Assembly: GCF_023074175.1 (NCBI RefSeq)
Contig: NZ_JADPKS010000024.1
Location: forward strand, 100,534-164,533
DNA from: Bradyrhizobium sp. 139
Lineage (GTDB): Bacteria > Pseudomonadota > Alphaproteobacteria > Rhizobiales > Xanthobacteraceae
Length of the DNA: 64,000 nt
Reading direction: 5' to 3'
Of the stretch, positions 15,550 to 23,945 are shown piece by piece; position 1 is the first letter of the stretch, and the number at the start of each line of letters is the position of its first letter. The position numbers and the translations under genes are program-made. Under the pieces are notes generated by a model. That model did not search any database. It saw only the letters and a list, made by a program, of their open reading frames with translations, and was not told the DNA's origin.

Positions 15550-17964
15550 ATGAAGATCGCAATGGCCGGGCTCGAGCCCCGCGCGCAAATTGTTTCTGCT
15601 TGGTCGTTCGATGTTTTCGATACATTTCTGCTTCGCGCCTGCACGACGGCAGATGGTGTATTTGAAAGGACTTACGAGCTTTCGGGTATTTCAAGAACTT
15701 GTCCGAATGTTTCCGTGAGTTTCGTTCAGCATCGAATTCAGGCCGAAGCACGTGCACGCAGAACCGCGAACGAGAAGCGCGGCGCGAGCGAAGTCCACAT
15801 CGCAGAGATCTATTCCTATTTTCCGTTCAGGCTGTTCGGCCTCACACGCCCTGATCTGAACGGTCTGGTCGAATCGGAGTTCGCAGCCGAGATCGAGCTT
15901 TGTCGCGCCAATCCAGACATGCTTCGGCAATATCTGGACACGAAGCGCGCCGGTCACCGCGTCGGATTCATCTCCGACACTTATTGGGATTCCGACCGGC
16001 TGGCACGGCTGCTGCGAGCCTGCCGTCCCGGGCTGACATGGGATTTCCTCTACGCGTCCTGCGACCACGGCAGCAGCAAGAGCGAGACGATGTTTGCCAG
16101 ATATCTGTCTGAGCAGGGCATCGACGCGGCGACCTCCTTTCACGTCGGCGACAACGAGAAGGCCGACATCAGGGGCGCAAAGCGCCACGGCATCCAACCC
16201 CGCTATTATCCGCAGGCGACCGCGCAACTGGCCTCCAGGTTTCAGCGCGAAACGGCGCTGTTCGAACTGTTGTGTGCCGGCGCGCCGTCGCGGCTTGATC
16301 ATGGTGCGCGAACGCTACGGCGCATGGTCGTCTCCCGCAGCGCCGAGAAATCTCCAGCCTTCCATCTGGGGCTGACCGTCCTCGGCCCGGTCATGGCCGC
16401 ATTCGATGGCTTCATCGCCAGGCGTTGCGAAGAGGTGTCCGGTCCCGACCGAAAGGTCGCGCTCGGCTTCCTGGGCCGCGATGGCTTTCTGCCGCACCGG
16501 ATCTGGAAGAATCTGCACGGCATGACGTCGGCCTATATCGAGGTCAATCGCCGCGTAAGCCTGATCGCCTCAGCGGATACGATGCGGCCGTTGCTCGATC
16601 TCCTCAGCAAGATCTTCAAGATCGACGCGCCGACCTTCCGCGACATCGTGAAAATCATGCCGCCGAAGGTCGCAGCCTTCTTCGCGAGCTTCCCTAACGG
16701 GATCGCCCCCGGCGAGGATCTTGCCAAAGCACTTCCCGAACTGATGGACGCCGGCGAGATCGTCGAGCTGGCGGCGTCCTTGCGCGCGCGGCTGCTCGCC
16801 TATCTACGGCACATGATTCCCGGCTTTGACAACTGCACCGACCTCGTGCTCGCCGATCTCGGCTATTCCGGCAGCGCACAGAAGGCGCTGCGCCGCATCT
16901 TCGACATGGAAGGCCTCAATATCCGCCTCCACGGTGCTTATTTACTCTCTCTCGACGACGCCTTCGACGACATCGCCGAAGAGGACAGCGCGGAAGGATT
17001 CATCTCCGACCTCGTGGTCACGCCCCATGTCAAGCGCATGCTGATCCGCAACATTGCGCTGCTGGAACAAATCTGCTGCTCGGCCGACGGCTCGGTGCGC
17101 GATTATGACGGCGACCAGGTGCTGCGTGAGGTCAATCCGCGCCCAGCGAGCCAGATCGCGCTCGCCGCGGAGATCCAGGCTGGCGCCCTCGCCTTTGCAG
17201 CGAGCGCGGAGGATGTCGCGCTCGACTTTTGTCTAGACCCCTATGCCGCGCCCGACGTCGCCGCGCGCTGGTGCATGGCGACGCTGGTGCGGCTGTTGCT
17301 TCTGCCTGATGACGGCGAACTGGCACTGCTCGGCGAATTGAAGCACGACGTCAATCTCGGCACGCATGCGCTGGCGCCGATGATCGACGCCGACTTCGTC
17401 CGCAATCAGATCACCGCCCGCGGCCTTTCCGCAGCCTGCACGTCGGCCGCGCCGCCGATGTGGCTCGCAGGCAGCTTTGCGCGCCTGTCGCCATCCCACG
17501 CCTATCTCTACACGCTGTTCGGCGCCAACCGCTTGCCGGCCGACGTCTTCGAGGAACGCCCCTGTGGCCCGATACAGGTCGGGCTGTTCCACGCCAATGG
17601 CGAAGCGACACTGGAGAGGGTGACCGTCCACCGCACCGGGCTCGGCGAGTTGCGCGTGCGCATTCCGGTCTCGCGCGCGATGAGCATCGCCATGATCGCA
17701 CTGCCGCTGCCGAAGTTTGCCGCTGAAGGCCTGCTGCATGGTGTAACCATCCAGACTGCCGACGACGTCCGCGACGCCGCCGAGAGCCAGGAGGTGCTCG
17801 GGATCGCGGCTGAAAGTCTGGTTTGTGCCGGGATTCAGAGGAACGGCGACCACTATCGCGCCGAGACCGAGGACGGTTGTCTGCTGATCCCGGTCGCGCC
17901 AATGACGCAGAACATTGCGATCTATTCCGTGGCAATCGCACCACTCGGTTCCAATCCCAAATAG
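15550..17964 (+). CDS. large HAD-superfamily protein (COG5610-like)
   Basis: 804 residues. The N-terminal 210 form a HAD hydrolase domain with all motifs: nucleophile motif SFDVFDTFLLR (Asp21/Asp24), motif II FISDTYW, a lysine region (SSKSETMF) and motif IV FHVGDNEKADIRGAK. The remaining 600 residues repeat the style of large predicted HAD proteins (COG5610) that occur with glycosyltransferases in polysaccharide and flagellar loci, including LGFLGRDGFLPHRIW and LADLGYSGSAQKALRR. The substrate is unknown; a phosphate ester or sugar phosphate would fit. It heads a plus-strand unit with the next two genes, divergent from the sigma-factor gene. A later in-frame ATG at 15568 is an alternative start. 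Confidence 0.8.
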   Translation: MKIAMAGLEPRAQIVSAWSFDVFDTFLLRACTTADGVFERTYELSGISRTCPNVSVSFVQHRIQAEARARRTANEKRGASEVHIAEIYSYFPFRLFGLTRPDLNGLVESEFAAEIELCRANPDMLRQYLDTKRAGHRVGFISDTYWDSDRLARLLRACRPGLTWDFLYASCDHGSSKSETMFARYLSEQGIDAATSFHVGDNEKADIRGAKRHGIQPRYYPQATAQLASRFQRETALFELLCAGAPSRLDHGARTLRRMVVSRSAEKSPAFHLGLTVLGPVMAAFDGFIARRCEEVSGPDRKVALGFLGRDGFLPHRIWKNLHGMTSAYIEVNRRVSLIASADTMRPLLDLLSKIFKIDAPTFRDIVKIMPPKVAAFFASFPNGIAPGEDLAKALPELMDAGEIVELAASLRARLLAYLRHMIPGFDNCTDLVLADLGYSGSAQKALRRIFDMEGLNIRLHGAYLLSLDDAFDDIAEEDSAEGFISDLVVTPHVKRMLIRNIALLEQICCSADGSVRDYDGDQVLREVNPRPASQIALAAEIQAGALAFAASAEDVALDFCLDPYAAPDVAARWCMATLVRLLLLPDDGELALLGELKHDVNLGTHALAPMIDADFVRNQITARGLSAACTSAAPPMWLAGSFARLSPSHAYLYTLFGANRLPADVFEERPCGPIQVGLFHANGEATLERVTVHRTGLGELRVRIPVSRAMSIAMIALPLPKFAAEGLLHGVTIQTADDVRDAAESQEVLGIAAESLVCAGIQRNGDHYRAETEDGCLLIPVAPMTQNIAIYSVAIAPLGSNPK

Positions 17965-18012
17965 TTCGCCTGATCGCACCACTCGAGTCGTTGAAGTCCT
18001 AGGGCTGGTGAC

Positions 18013-19347
18013 GTGAGGGGCACGGAATTGACAGACGGGACACACGAAAAGCTTGATCGGCTGCTGCAATCCGGCGGTATCCGGCTCGGCCGGTCCCAGC
18101 GCGATCGCTTGGACTGGCTGGTCGGCGAGTACGGCGCGCCGACGCTCGACGATCTGCCGGACAGCCGGCGAAACGGCGTCATCATCCTCAAGGAGCCGCT
18201 GAGTGGCGCGGCGGCCGAGCTGTTTTACCGCTCGCTCACGCCCGGCTCCGCCGTCGTCATTCCCAGAAGCGAGAATCCCGGCTTCGACTTCCTCAAATCG
18301 AAGCTGACCGAATTCGGCACCGTCAGCCCCTGCGGCGCGGACGGCCCGCACGAGATGTGGTGGGGCGGCATCGGCTGGTCGAAATTCCTCACCGCGGCGG
18401 ATGCCTCCACCCTCCGACCGCGGATTGTGTCCTGCTATCCGCGCGGCGGCGACGCAACCGCCGCCTTCGCGCTCCGGCACTCGCTCGAGCGATTTGATCT
18501 CGCCTGCCATATCGAACCGATCGAGACGGAGTTCAGCGACCGCCTCCTCTGCTTCGAAAAGGCCGAGTTCATGATGCGGATGTGGAACAAATATCGCGAA
18601 CCGCTGCTGTTCGTCGAAGCCGGCGCCGCGCTACGGGAGCAGCCTTTGCTACCGTCCTTCCTCGGCTGCGACGTCGCGCTCCACAAGTGGAATCGCTGGG
18701 AGATGTCGGCACGCACGCTCTATCTCGGCCGCACCGAGCGCGCCGAAATGCTGTTGCGCGCGTGGCAGCAGCTCGCCGCGTCGTATCCTGCGATCTGGGA
18801 AGGTTATCTGCTCGACCAGGTCTGGAGCCTGACCTCCTCGCAGGTGCCGCTCGACACGGTGTGGCTGCCGCGGTCCTATCACGCGCTGAAGGGCGATCTC
18901 GGCGCGATGCGCGCCACAATCCTGCATGACCAACAGACGACGACGATGGAGCTCGGGCCCGATCCGGCCTTTGCAAACATCGTGCGCTCCGCCCGCCGCG
19001 CCGGCCGCACCGGCGCCCGCGATGCCTTCATGGTCATGACCGCGAAGCCCGAGACCGCCAACGGCATCGCCGTGGTCCTGCGCGACGTTTCGGCCAGCGA
19101 CGCGGGCGCGGTCGCCGCAACGGTGGAAGCCGTGACCGGCGCCTACGCCGCCGATTGCGGCGGATACGGCCGGCTCGAGCTGTCGCTCTGCGCCTGGCAG
19201 GAGGATGTCGGCATCGCGCGCGATGCCGCAGCACTGGCGCGCCACCGCATCCTGGAGATCGCGCCGGGGCAGCGCATCGCCAACGACTTCTTCGCTCACC
19301 ACGCGGCCGACGATGCGGCCCTGACCGCCCGCCACCTCTTCCCCTGA
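18013..19347 (+). CDS. glycosyltransferase-like protein of unknown specificity, 444 aa
   Basis: No named family is certain. Residues about 180-300 resemble the nucleotide-diphospho-sugar transferase fold: a hydrophobic strand ending in an acidic residue (EPLLFVEAGAALREQPLL), then GCDVALHKW, a RTLYLGRTERAEMLLRAW segment and a late DQ (GYLLDQVWSL). The usual DxD is not evident. The N-terminal third (EKLDRLLQSGGIRLG...) and C-terminal third are unassigned. The start is either the GTG at 18013 or the TTG at 18028, and the latter has the better GAGGGG spacing. It lies 48 bases after the HAD gene and 13 before the formyltransferase-like gene. Confidence 0.6.
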   Translation: MRGTELTDGTHEKLDRLLQSGGIRLGRSQRDRLDWLVGEYGAPTLDDLPDSRRNGVIILKEPLSGAAAELFYRSLTPGSAVVIPRSENPGFDFLKSKLTEFGTVSPCGADGPHEMWWGGIGWSKFLTAADASTLRPRIVSCYPRGGDATAAFALRHSLERFDLACHIEPIETEFSDRLLCFEKAEFMMRMWNKYREPLLFVEAGAALREQPLLPSFLGCDVALHKWNRWEMSARTLYLGRTERAEMLLRAWQQLAASYPAIWEGYLLDQVWSLTSSQVPLDTVWLPRSYHALKGDLGAMRATILHDQQTTTMELGPDPAFANIVRSARRAGRTGARDAFMVMTAKPETANGIAVVLRDVSASDAGAVAATVEAVTGAYAADCGGYGRLELSLCAWQEDVGIARDAAALARHRILEIAPGQRIANDFFAHHAADDAALTARHLFP

Positions 19348-19360
19348 CGGACATTACGCG

Positions 19361-19897
19361 ATGCTCAAGACCATCATCCTGCTCACCGATACCGTCCCAC
19401 AGCAGCAACCGCTGGCCAATCTGCTCCGCGAGCACAATCGCGAGCTCGCCTTCTGTTCGGCACTGCGCGCAAACGACCTCGGCGCAATCGATCCGGACGT
19501 GCTGAGCGAAGCGCGCCTGGTGTCCTTTGCCAACGAGGTCGCCATCTCCGAAAAATTCCTGCTCCAGCTCGGCTATGGCGCCTACAAGTTCTACGCGGCG
19601 CCGGTGCAATATCCAGGCTTGCCGCCCGCGCCCGACGAGAGCGATGACGATCCGCGGTGCTACTCCGTGATCGCGCAGTCGATGACGATCTGGCCGGATT
19701 TCAAGAAAGTGGTCGGCCTCGAAACCGTGACAGTCCCGGACAGCACCGTTCCTGCCGAACGCGAGCGGCTGGTGTTCTCCCGCCTCGCCCATCTGTTCTG
19801 GCGAATGTCGGGCATGATCGCCGGCGAGGCGGCGGATCTCCCCGGCATCATCGAATCCAGCGAGAGCCAGCGTCCGACGCTCGCAATGATGAACTGA
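19361..19897 (+). CDS. formyltransferase-fold protein without the catalytic Asn/His
   Basis: A 178-residue protein resembling the N-terminal domain of formyltransferases such as methionyl-tRNA or sugar N-formyltransferases. The pattern LVSFANEVAISEKFLLQLG, then YAAPVQYPGLPP, then a YSVIAQSMT strand matches the region that in active enzymes reads N(F)HPGPP.YPG. Here the Asn and His of the NxH motif are replaced (KFYAAP). With no C-terminal domain, it may bind rather than transform a substrate. It is the third gene of the plus-strand unit and ends one base from the convergent CoA-transferase gene. Confidence 0.55.
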   Translation: MLKTIILLTDTVPQQQPLANLLREHNRELAFCSALRANDLGAIDPDVLSEARLVSFANEVAISEKFLLQLGYGAYKFYAAPVQYPGLPPAPDESDDDPRCYSVIAQSMTIWPDFKKVVGLETVTVPDSTVPAERERLVFSRLAHLFWRMSGMIAGEAADLPGIIESSESQRPTLAMMN

Positions 19898-19898
19898 G

Positions 19899-21146
19899 CT
19901 AGCGCAGGGACCCGCGGAGCTGTGCCGACAGCGCGTCGCGGTGCCCCGGCGCCGCGATCGCGATCATGCGCCGCGCACGCTCGGCAAGGCCGCAGCCGCG
20001 CAGCTCCGCGATACCCCATTCGGTAACGATGGCATCGACGTCGGCGCGCGGTGTCGTCACCGTCTCGACGTCAGTGACGATCCGGCTGGTCCCGTCGGAT
20101 GCCGTCGCCGGCAGCGCGATGATCGCCCTGCCCCCGGGCGAGGCATTGGCTCCGCGCACGAAATCAAGCTGCCCGCCGATTGCTCCGACCGCAATGCCAT
20201 TCAGCGTTTCGGAGTTCACGCTGCCATCGAGCCCAACCTGAAGCGCCGAGTTGATCGCGACGAGCCGGTTGATCCGCGCCAGCACGCCCTGGCCATGCGT
20301 GTATGACGCTGGCCGCACCGCGACGGCCTTGTTCTCGTGCACGAAGCGATAGAGCCGCTGCGTCCCGATCACCTGGTTGGTGACGGTGATACCGGGATCG
20401 ATCCCCTTCTCCGCATTCGTTACCGCGCCCCGCGCGATGAGGTCGACGGCGGCATCGTTGATCAGGCCGGAATGGATGCCGAGATTGCGCGCATGGGACA
20501 GTGAGGACAGGATCGCATCCGGAATCCGCCCCACGCCGAATTGGAGCGTGCTGCCGTCGGCGATCAGGCTCGCCGCATTGGCGGCGATACGACGCGACAC
20601 CTCATCAAGCGGCGGCAAAGCGAATTCGACGGGTGGACGGCGGGCCGGCACGCGGACATGGATCGTCAGGCCCTCGGGCCATTCCGCTCCGAACGTAAAG
20701 GGTGCATCCGGGTTGATCTCGGCAATGACGAGGCGTGCGCCGCGCGCAGCATCGATGACATAGTCGTTGGAGAGGCTCGCGCTCAGCCGCCCCTCGGACT
20801 CCGCGAGCTGCACCAGAACGACATCGGCCTGATGGCGGCGCGCGGCGAAATCGGAACAGAAGGCGCTATAGTTGCTCGGGATCACGTCGAGCCGTCCGGC
20901 TTTTGCCAGACGCCGCGCATTACCGATCACGCCATAGCTCTGGAACGAGACGTTGGGCGCGCAGGCTGCGAAAAATGTGTCGGAGAACACCGGGCCGATC
21001 ATCATGCGAAAGCATGGCAAGTCCCCCGCCCGTGCCATCAGCGCTTCGGTCAAGGTGACCGGCTCCGCCGTCGCCTGCCCGCACACGACGAGATCGCCCT
21101 CGCGGATCAGGCTGGAGAAGTCGACCGGTGCCGTGCGCTCGGGCAT
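19899..21146 (-). CDS. acetyl-CoA hydrolase/transferase family protein (class I CoA transferase)
   Basis: 415 residues. Family members move CoA between acyl-CoA and carboxylates (for example 4-hydroxybutyrate CoA-transferase or Cat1-type enzymes). The signatures are FGVGRIPDAILSSL and LGIHSGLINDAAVDL in the middle and DGSVNSETLNG, carrying the likely catalytic glutamate, further on. The C-terminus has VVTEWGIAELRG. The ATG at 21146 lies seven bases after the stop of the acyl-CoA ligase gene; a TTG at 21170 would overlap it. It is the last gene of the minus-strand catabolic arm, and a C4-C5 acid substrate is likely from context. Confidence 0.85.
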   Translation of the reverse strand: MPERTAPVDFSSLIREGDLVVCGQATAEPVTLTEALMARAGDLPCFRMMIGPVFSDTFFAACAPNVSFQSYGVIGNARRLAKAGRLDVIPSNYSAFCSDFAARRHQADVVLVQLAESEGRLSASLSNDYVIDAARGARLVIAEINPDAPFTFGAEWPEGLTIHVRVPARRPPVEFALPPLDEVSRRIAANAASLIADGSTLQFGVGRIPDAILSSLSHARNLGIHSGLINDAAVDLIARGAVTNAEKGIDPGITVTNQVIGTQRLYRFVHENKAVAVRPASYTHGQGVLARINRLVAINSALQVGLDGSVNSETLNGIAVGAIGGQLDFVRGANASPGGRAIIALPATASDGTSRIVTDVETVTTPRADVDAIVTEWGIAELRGCGLAERARRMIAIAAPGHRDALSAQLRGSLR

Positions 21147-21153
21147 TGCCGCG

Positions 21154-22707
21154 TCAGTCCATCGGCGCAAGGCGAACGGAGGACTCGCCGAGCAGCGTCC
21201 GCAGCTCCGTCTTCACGATCTTCCCGTAGCTGTTCTTCGGCAGCTCGCCGGTGATGTAATAATGCTTCGGCCGCTTGAAGCGGGCGATCCAGGCATTGCA
21301 CATCTGGTCCAGCTCAGCGCGCGTGACCGTCCGTCCCGCGACGGGAACGACGACCGCCACCACCTCCTCGCCCCATTCCGGATGCGGCCGGCCGATCACT
21401 GAAACCTCGGCGACGGCCTCATGCCGCAGCAGCACCTCCTCGACCTCGCGCGGATAGATGTTGGTGCCGCCGGAGATAATGACGTCCTTGGAGCGGTCCT
21501 TCAGCGTGAGGAAGCCGTCCGTGTCGAAGGCGCCCATGTCACCGGTGTAGAGCCAGCCGTCGCGCAGCGTGCTCGCAGTCGCCTCAGGATTTTTCCAGTA
21601 GCCGGACATCACGGTGTCGCCCCGCACGATGATCTCGCCGACCTCACCTGGCGCGACGTCTCGTCCGGCGTCATCCACGGTGCGGACTTGCACAACGCTT
21701 TGCGCGATGCCGACCGAGGCCAGACGCTCCTCCTGGCGCGGATGCCCGGCATCGATATGCATGGCTTTCGGCAAGTAAGTAATGCTCATCGGCGTCTCGC
21801 CCTGACCGTAGATCTGCGCGAGTTTTGGTCCGAACACGGCAAGCGCCGCCTTGCAATCGGCGACATACATCGGGCCGCCACCATAGATGATGGACTTCAG
21901 CCCTGGCGCAGTCGCACCTGCCGCTTCTGCCGCGACCGTCAGGCGACGCACCATGGTGGGCGCGGCGAAGAAGGAGACGCCGTCGCGCTTTGCCGTCAGC
22001 TCCAAAATCTCATCCGGCTCGAAGCGGCCGCTCTCCGGAACGATCTGCGCGCCCATGCCGAGCACGTGCGGCACCATGTAGAGGCCTGAGCCGTGCGACA
22101 TCGGCGCGGCATGCAGCAGCGCTTCGCCTGGGACGACCGGATTGACCTCGGCGAGATAGTTCAGCGACATCGCCAGCAGATTGCGATGGCTCAGCACCGC
22201 GCCCTTCGGCCGACCGGTGGTGCCGCTGGTGTAGAAGATCCAGGCGGGATCGGTGATCGCGATATCGGCGATGGCGATGCCTTCGGCCTTCTCGAGGCTG
22301 CGATGTTCGGCCGAGCCGATTTCGACGATGCGCGGCTTTGCCGTGCCGAGCTCCAGCGCTTCCGACGCGACACCAGCCATATCCTCTGTCACGAACACGA
22401 CCGCAGCACCCGAATTGTCGAGAATGAACGCGATCTCACGCGGATGCAGCTTTGCATTGATGGGGACGGCGATCAGCCCGGCATGCCAGCAGGCATAGAG
22501 GCAGGCGACGTAGTCGGGCACGTTCTTCATCAGCAGCGCGACACGCTCGCCCTTGGCTAGGTCAAAGCGTTGCTGCAACGATGCGGCTATCGACGCGACC
22601 GTTGTGGCGAGCCGGCCGTAGTCAGCCACCGGCGTCAGCCCCTTGAATAACGCCGGTGCGGACGCATCAGCCTTGGCGGCACGCAGGAGATGATGAGCGA
22701 GGTTCAT
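21154..22707 (-). CDS. acyl-CoA ligase (AMP-forming)
   Basis: This ANL-superfamily ligase activates a carboxylic acid with ATP and CoA. All core motifs are intact in 517 residues: the P-loop IFYTSGTTGRPKGAVLSH, A5-type IYGQGETPMSITYL, YTGDMGAFDTDGFL and the C-terminal lysine in PKNSYGKIVKTELR. Unlike the AMP-binding protein at 3.7-5.0 kb, nothing is missing. It sits between the acyl-CoA dehydrogenase and the CoA transferase on the same strand. Two CoA-activating enzymes in one arm suggest alternative activation of imported acids. Confidence 0.92.
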   Translation of the reverse strand: MNLAHHLLRAAKADASAPALFKGLTPVADYGRLATTVASIAASLQQRFDLAKGERVALLMKNVPDYVACLYACWHAGLIAVPINAKLHPREIAFILDNSGAAVVFVTEDMAGVASEALELGTAKPRIVEIGSAEHRSLEKAEGIAIADIAITDPAWIFYTSGTTGRPKGAVLSHRNLLAMSLNYLAEVNPVVPGEALLHAAPMSHGSGLYMVPHVLGMGAQIVPESGRFEPDEILELTAKRDGVSFFAAPTMVRRLTVAAEAAGATAPGLKSIIYGGGPMYVADCKAALAVFGPKLAQIYGQGETPMSITYLPKAMHIDAGHPRQEERLASVGIAQSVVQVRTVDDAGRDVAPGEVGEIIVRGDTVMSGYWKNPEATASTLRDGWLYTGDMGAFDTDGFLTLKDRSKDVIISGGTNIYPREVEEVLLRHEAVAEVSVIGRPHPEWGEEVVAVVVPVAGRTVTRAELDQMCNAWIARFKRPKHYYITGELPKNSYGKIVKTELRTLLGESSVRLAPMD

Positions 22708-22736
22708 GGCAATCCTGCCGAACTATCCGCGCGACC

Positions 22737-23903
22737 TTAGTAGGACTTCGCTAGCCCCAGCACCTTTTCCGCGATGAAGCTGAGCGCGAGCTGCGGACTG
22801 ACCGGCGCGATGCGCGGGATCAGGACCTCGCGCAGATAACGCTCGACGTGGAACTCCTTGGCGTAGCCGAAGCCACCATGGGTCATCACCGCCTGCTCGC
22901 AAGCCGAGAAGCCGGCCTCACCCGCCAGATATTTCGCGGCGTTGGCCGCGGCGCCGCAGGGCATGCCCTTGTCGTACTGCCAGGCCGCCGACATCACCAT
23001 CAGCCAAGCCGCCTCGAGCTCGACCCAGTTCACCGCGAGCGGATGCTGGATACCCTGGTTCTTGCCGATCGGGCGGTTGAAGACGACACGCGTCTTGGCA
23101 TATTCGGTCGCGCGCGACAGCGCGAGCTTGCCGAGGCCGACCGCTTCCGCCGCGATCAGGATGCGCTCGGGGTTCATGCCTTCGAGGATGTACTGGAAGC
23201 CCTTGCCTTCTTCGCCGATGCGGTCCTCCATCGGGATCTCGAAATCCTCAAAGAACAGCTCGTTGGAATCGACGACCTTGCGGCCCATCTTCTCGATCTC
23301 GTGGACCTTGATCTTGTTGCGGTCGAAATCGGTATAGAACAGGCTGAGGCCATGGGTCGGCGAGCGCACCTCCTCCAGCGGCGTAGTGCGCGCCAGCAGC
23401 AGAATCTTGTGCGCGACCTGCGCGGTCGAGATCCACACCTTCTGGCCGTTGACGATGTAGCGGTCGTTCTTGGCGACGGCGCGGGTCTTGAGCTGGGTGG
23501 TATTGAGGCCGGTGTTGGGCTCGGTGACGGCAAAGCACGCCTTCTCGCGGCCCTCGACCATCGGCGGCAACATGCGCTTGCGCTGGTCTTCAGTGCCGAA
23601 CACGACGACGGGATTGAGACCGAACACGTTGATGTGCACCGCGGATGCGCCGGACATGCCGGCGCCGGATTCCGCGATGGTGCGCATCATGATCGCGGCT
23701 TCAGTGATGCCGAGCCCCGAGCCGCCATAGGCTTCCGGGACACAGATGCCGAGCCAGCCGGCATCGGCCAACGCCTTGTGGAAGTCGTGCGGGAAGCCGC
23801 CGTCATGGTCCTTCTTCAGCCAGTAGGCGTCGGGAAAGCCTTCGCAGATCTTTGCGATCGCGTCGCGAATGGCTTCCTGCTGATCGGTAAGCGCGAAATC
23901 CAT
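22737..23903 (-). CDS. acyl-CoA dehydrogenase
   Basis: An FAD enzyme of 388 residues. AAGGAG lies nine bases before the ATG at 23903. The flavin-binding signature is present (CFAVTEPNTGLNTTQLKT, then WISTAQVA), as is the C-terminal GGFGYAKEFHVERYLRE. The usual Y-E-G-T segment with the catalytic glutamate of most family members is replaced by IPRIAPVSPQL, so the base, if there is one, must be elsewhere, as in the isovaleryl-CoA group. It lies between the TRAP genes and the acyl-CoA ligase gene. Acyl-CoA dehydrogenases accompany itaconate-type clusters. Confidence 0.9.
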   Translation of the reverse strand: MDFALTDQQEAIRDAIAKICEGFPDAYWLKKDHDGGFPHDFHKALADAGWLGICVPEAYGGSGLGITEAAIMMRTIAESGAGMSGASAVHINVFGLNPVVVFGTEDQRKRMLPPMVEGREKACFAVTEPNTGLNTTQLKTRAVAKNDRYIVNGQKVWISTAQVAHKILLLARTTPLEEVRSPTHGLSLFYTDFDRNKIKVHEIEKMGRKVVDSNELFFEDFEIPMEDRIGEEGKGFQYILEGMNPERILIAAEAVGLGKLALSRATEYAKTRVVFNRPIGKNQGIQHPLAVNWVELEAAWLMVMSAAWQYDKGMPCGAAANAAKYLAGEAGFSACEQAVMTHGGFGYAKEFHVERYLREVLIPRIAPVSPQLALSFIAEKVLGLAKSY

Positions 23904-23945
23904 GTTGTTGATCTCCTTGATTGGAGCCGCCACGGTCCGGGCGTG

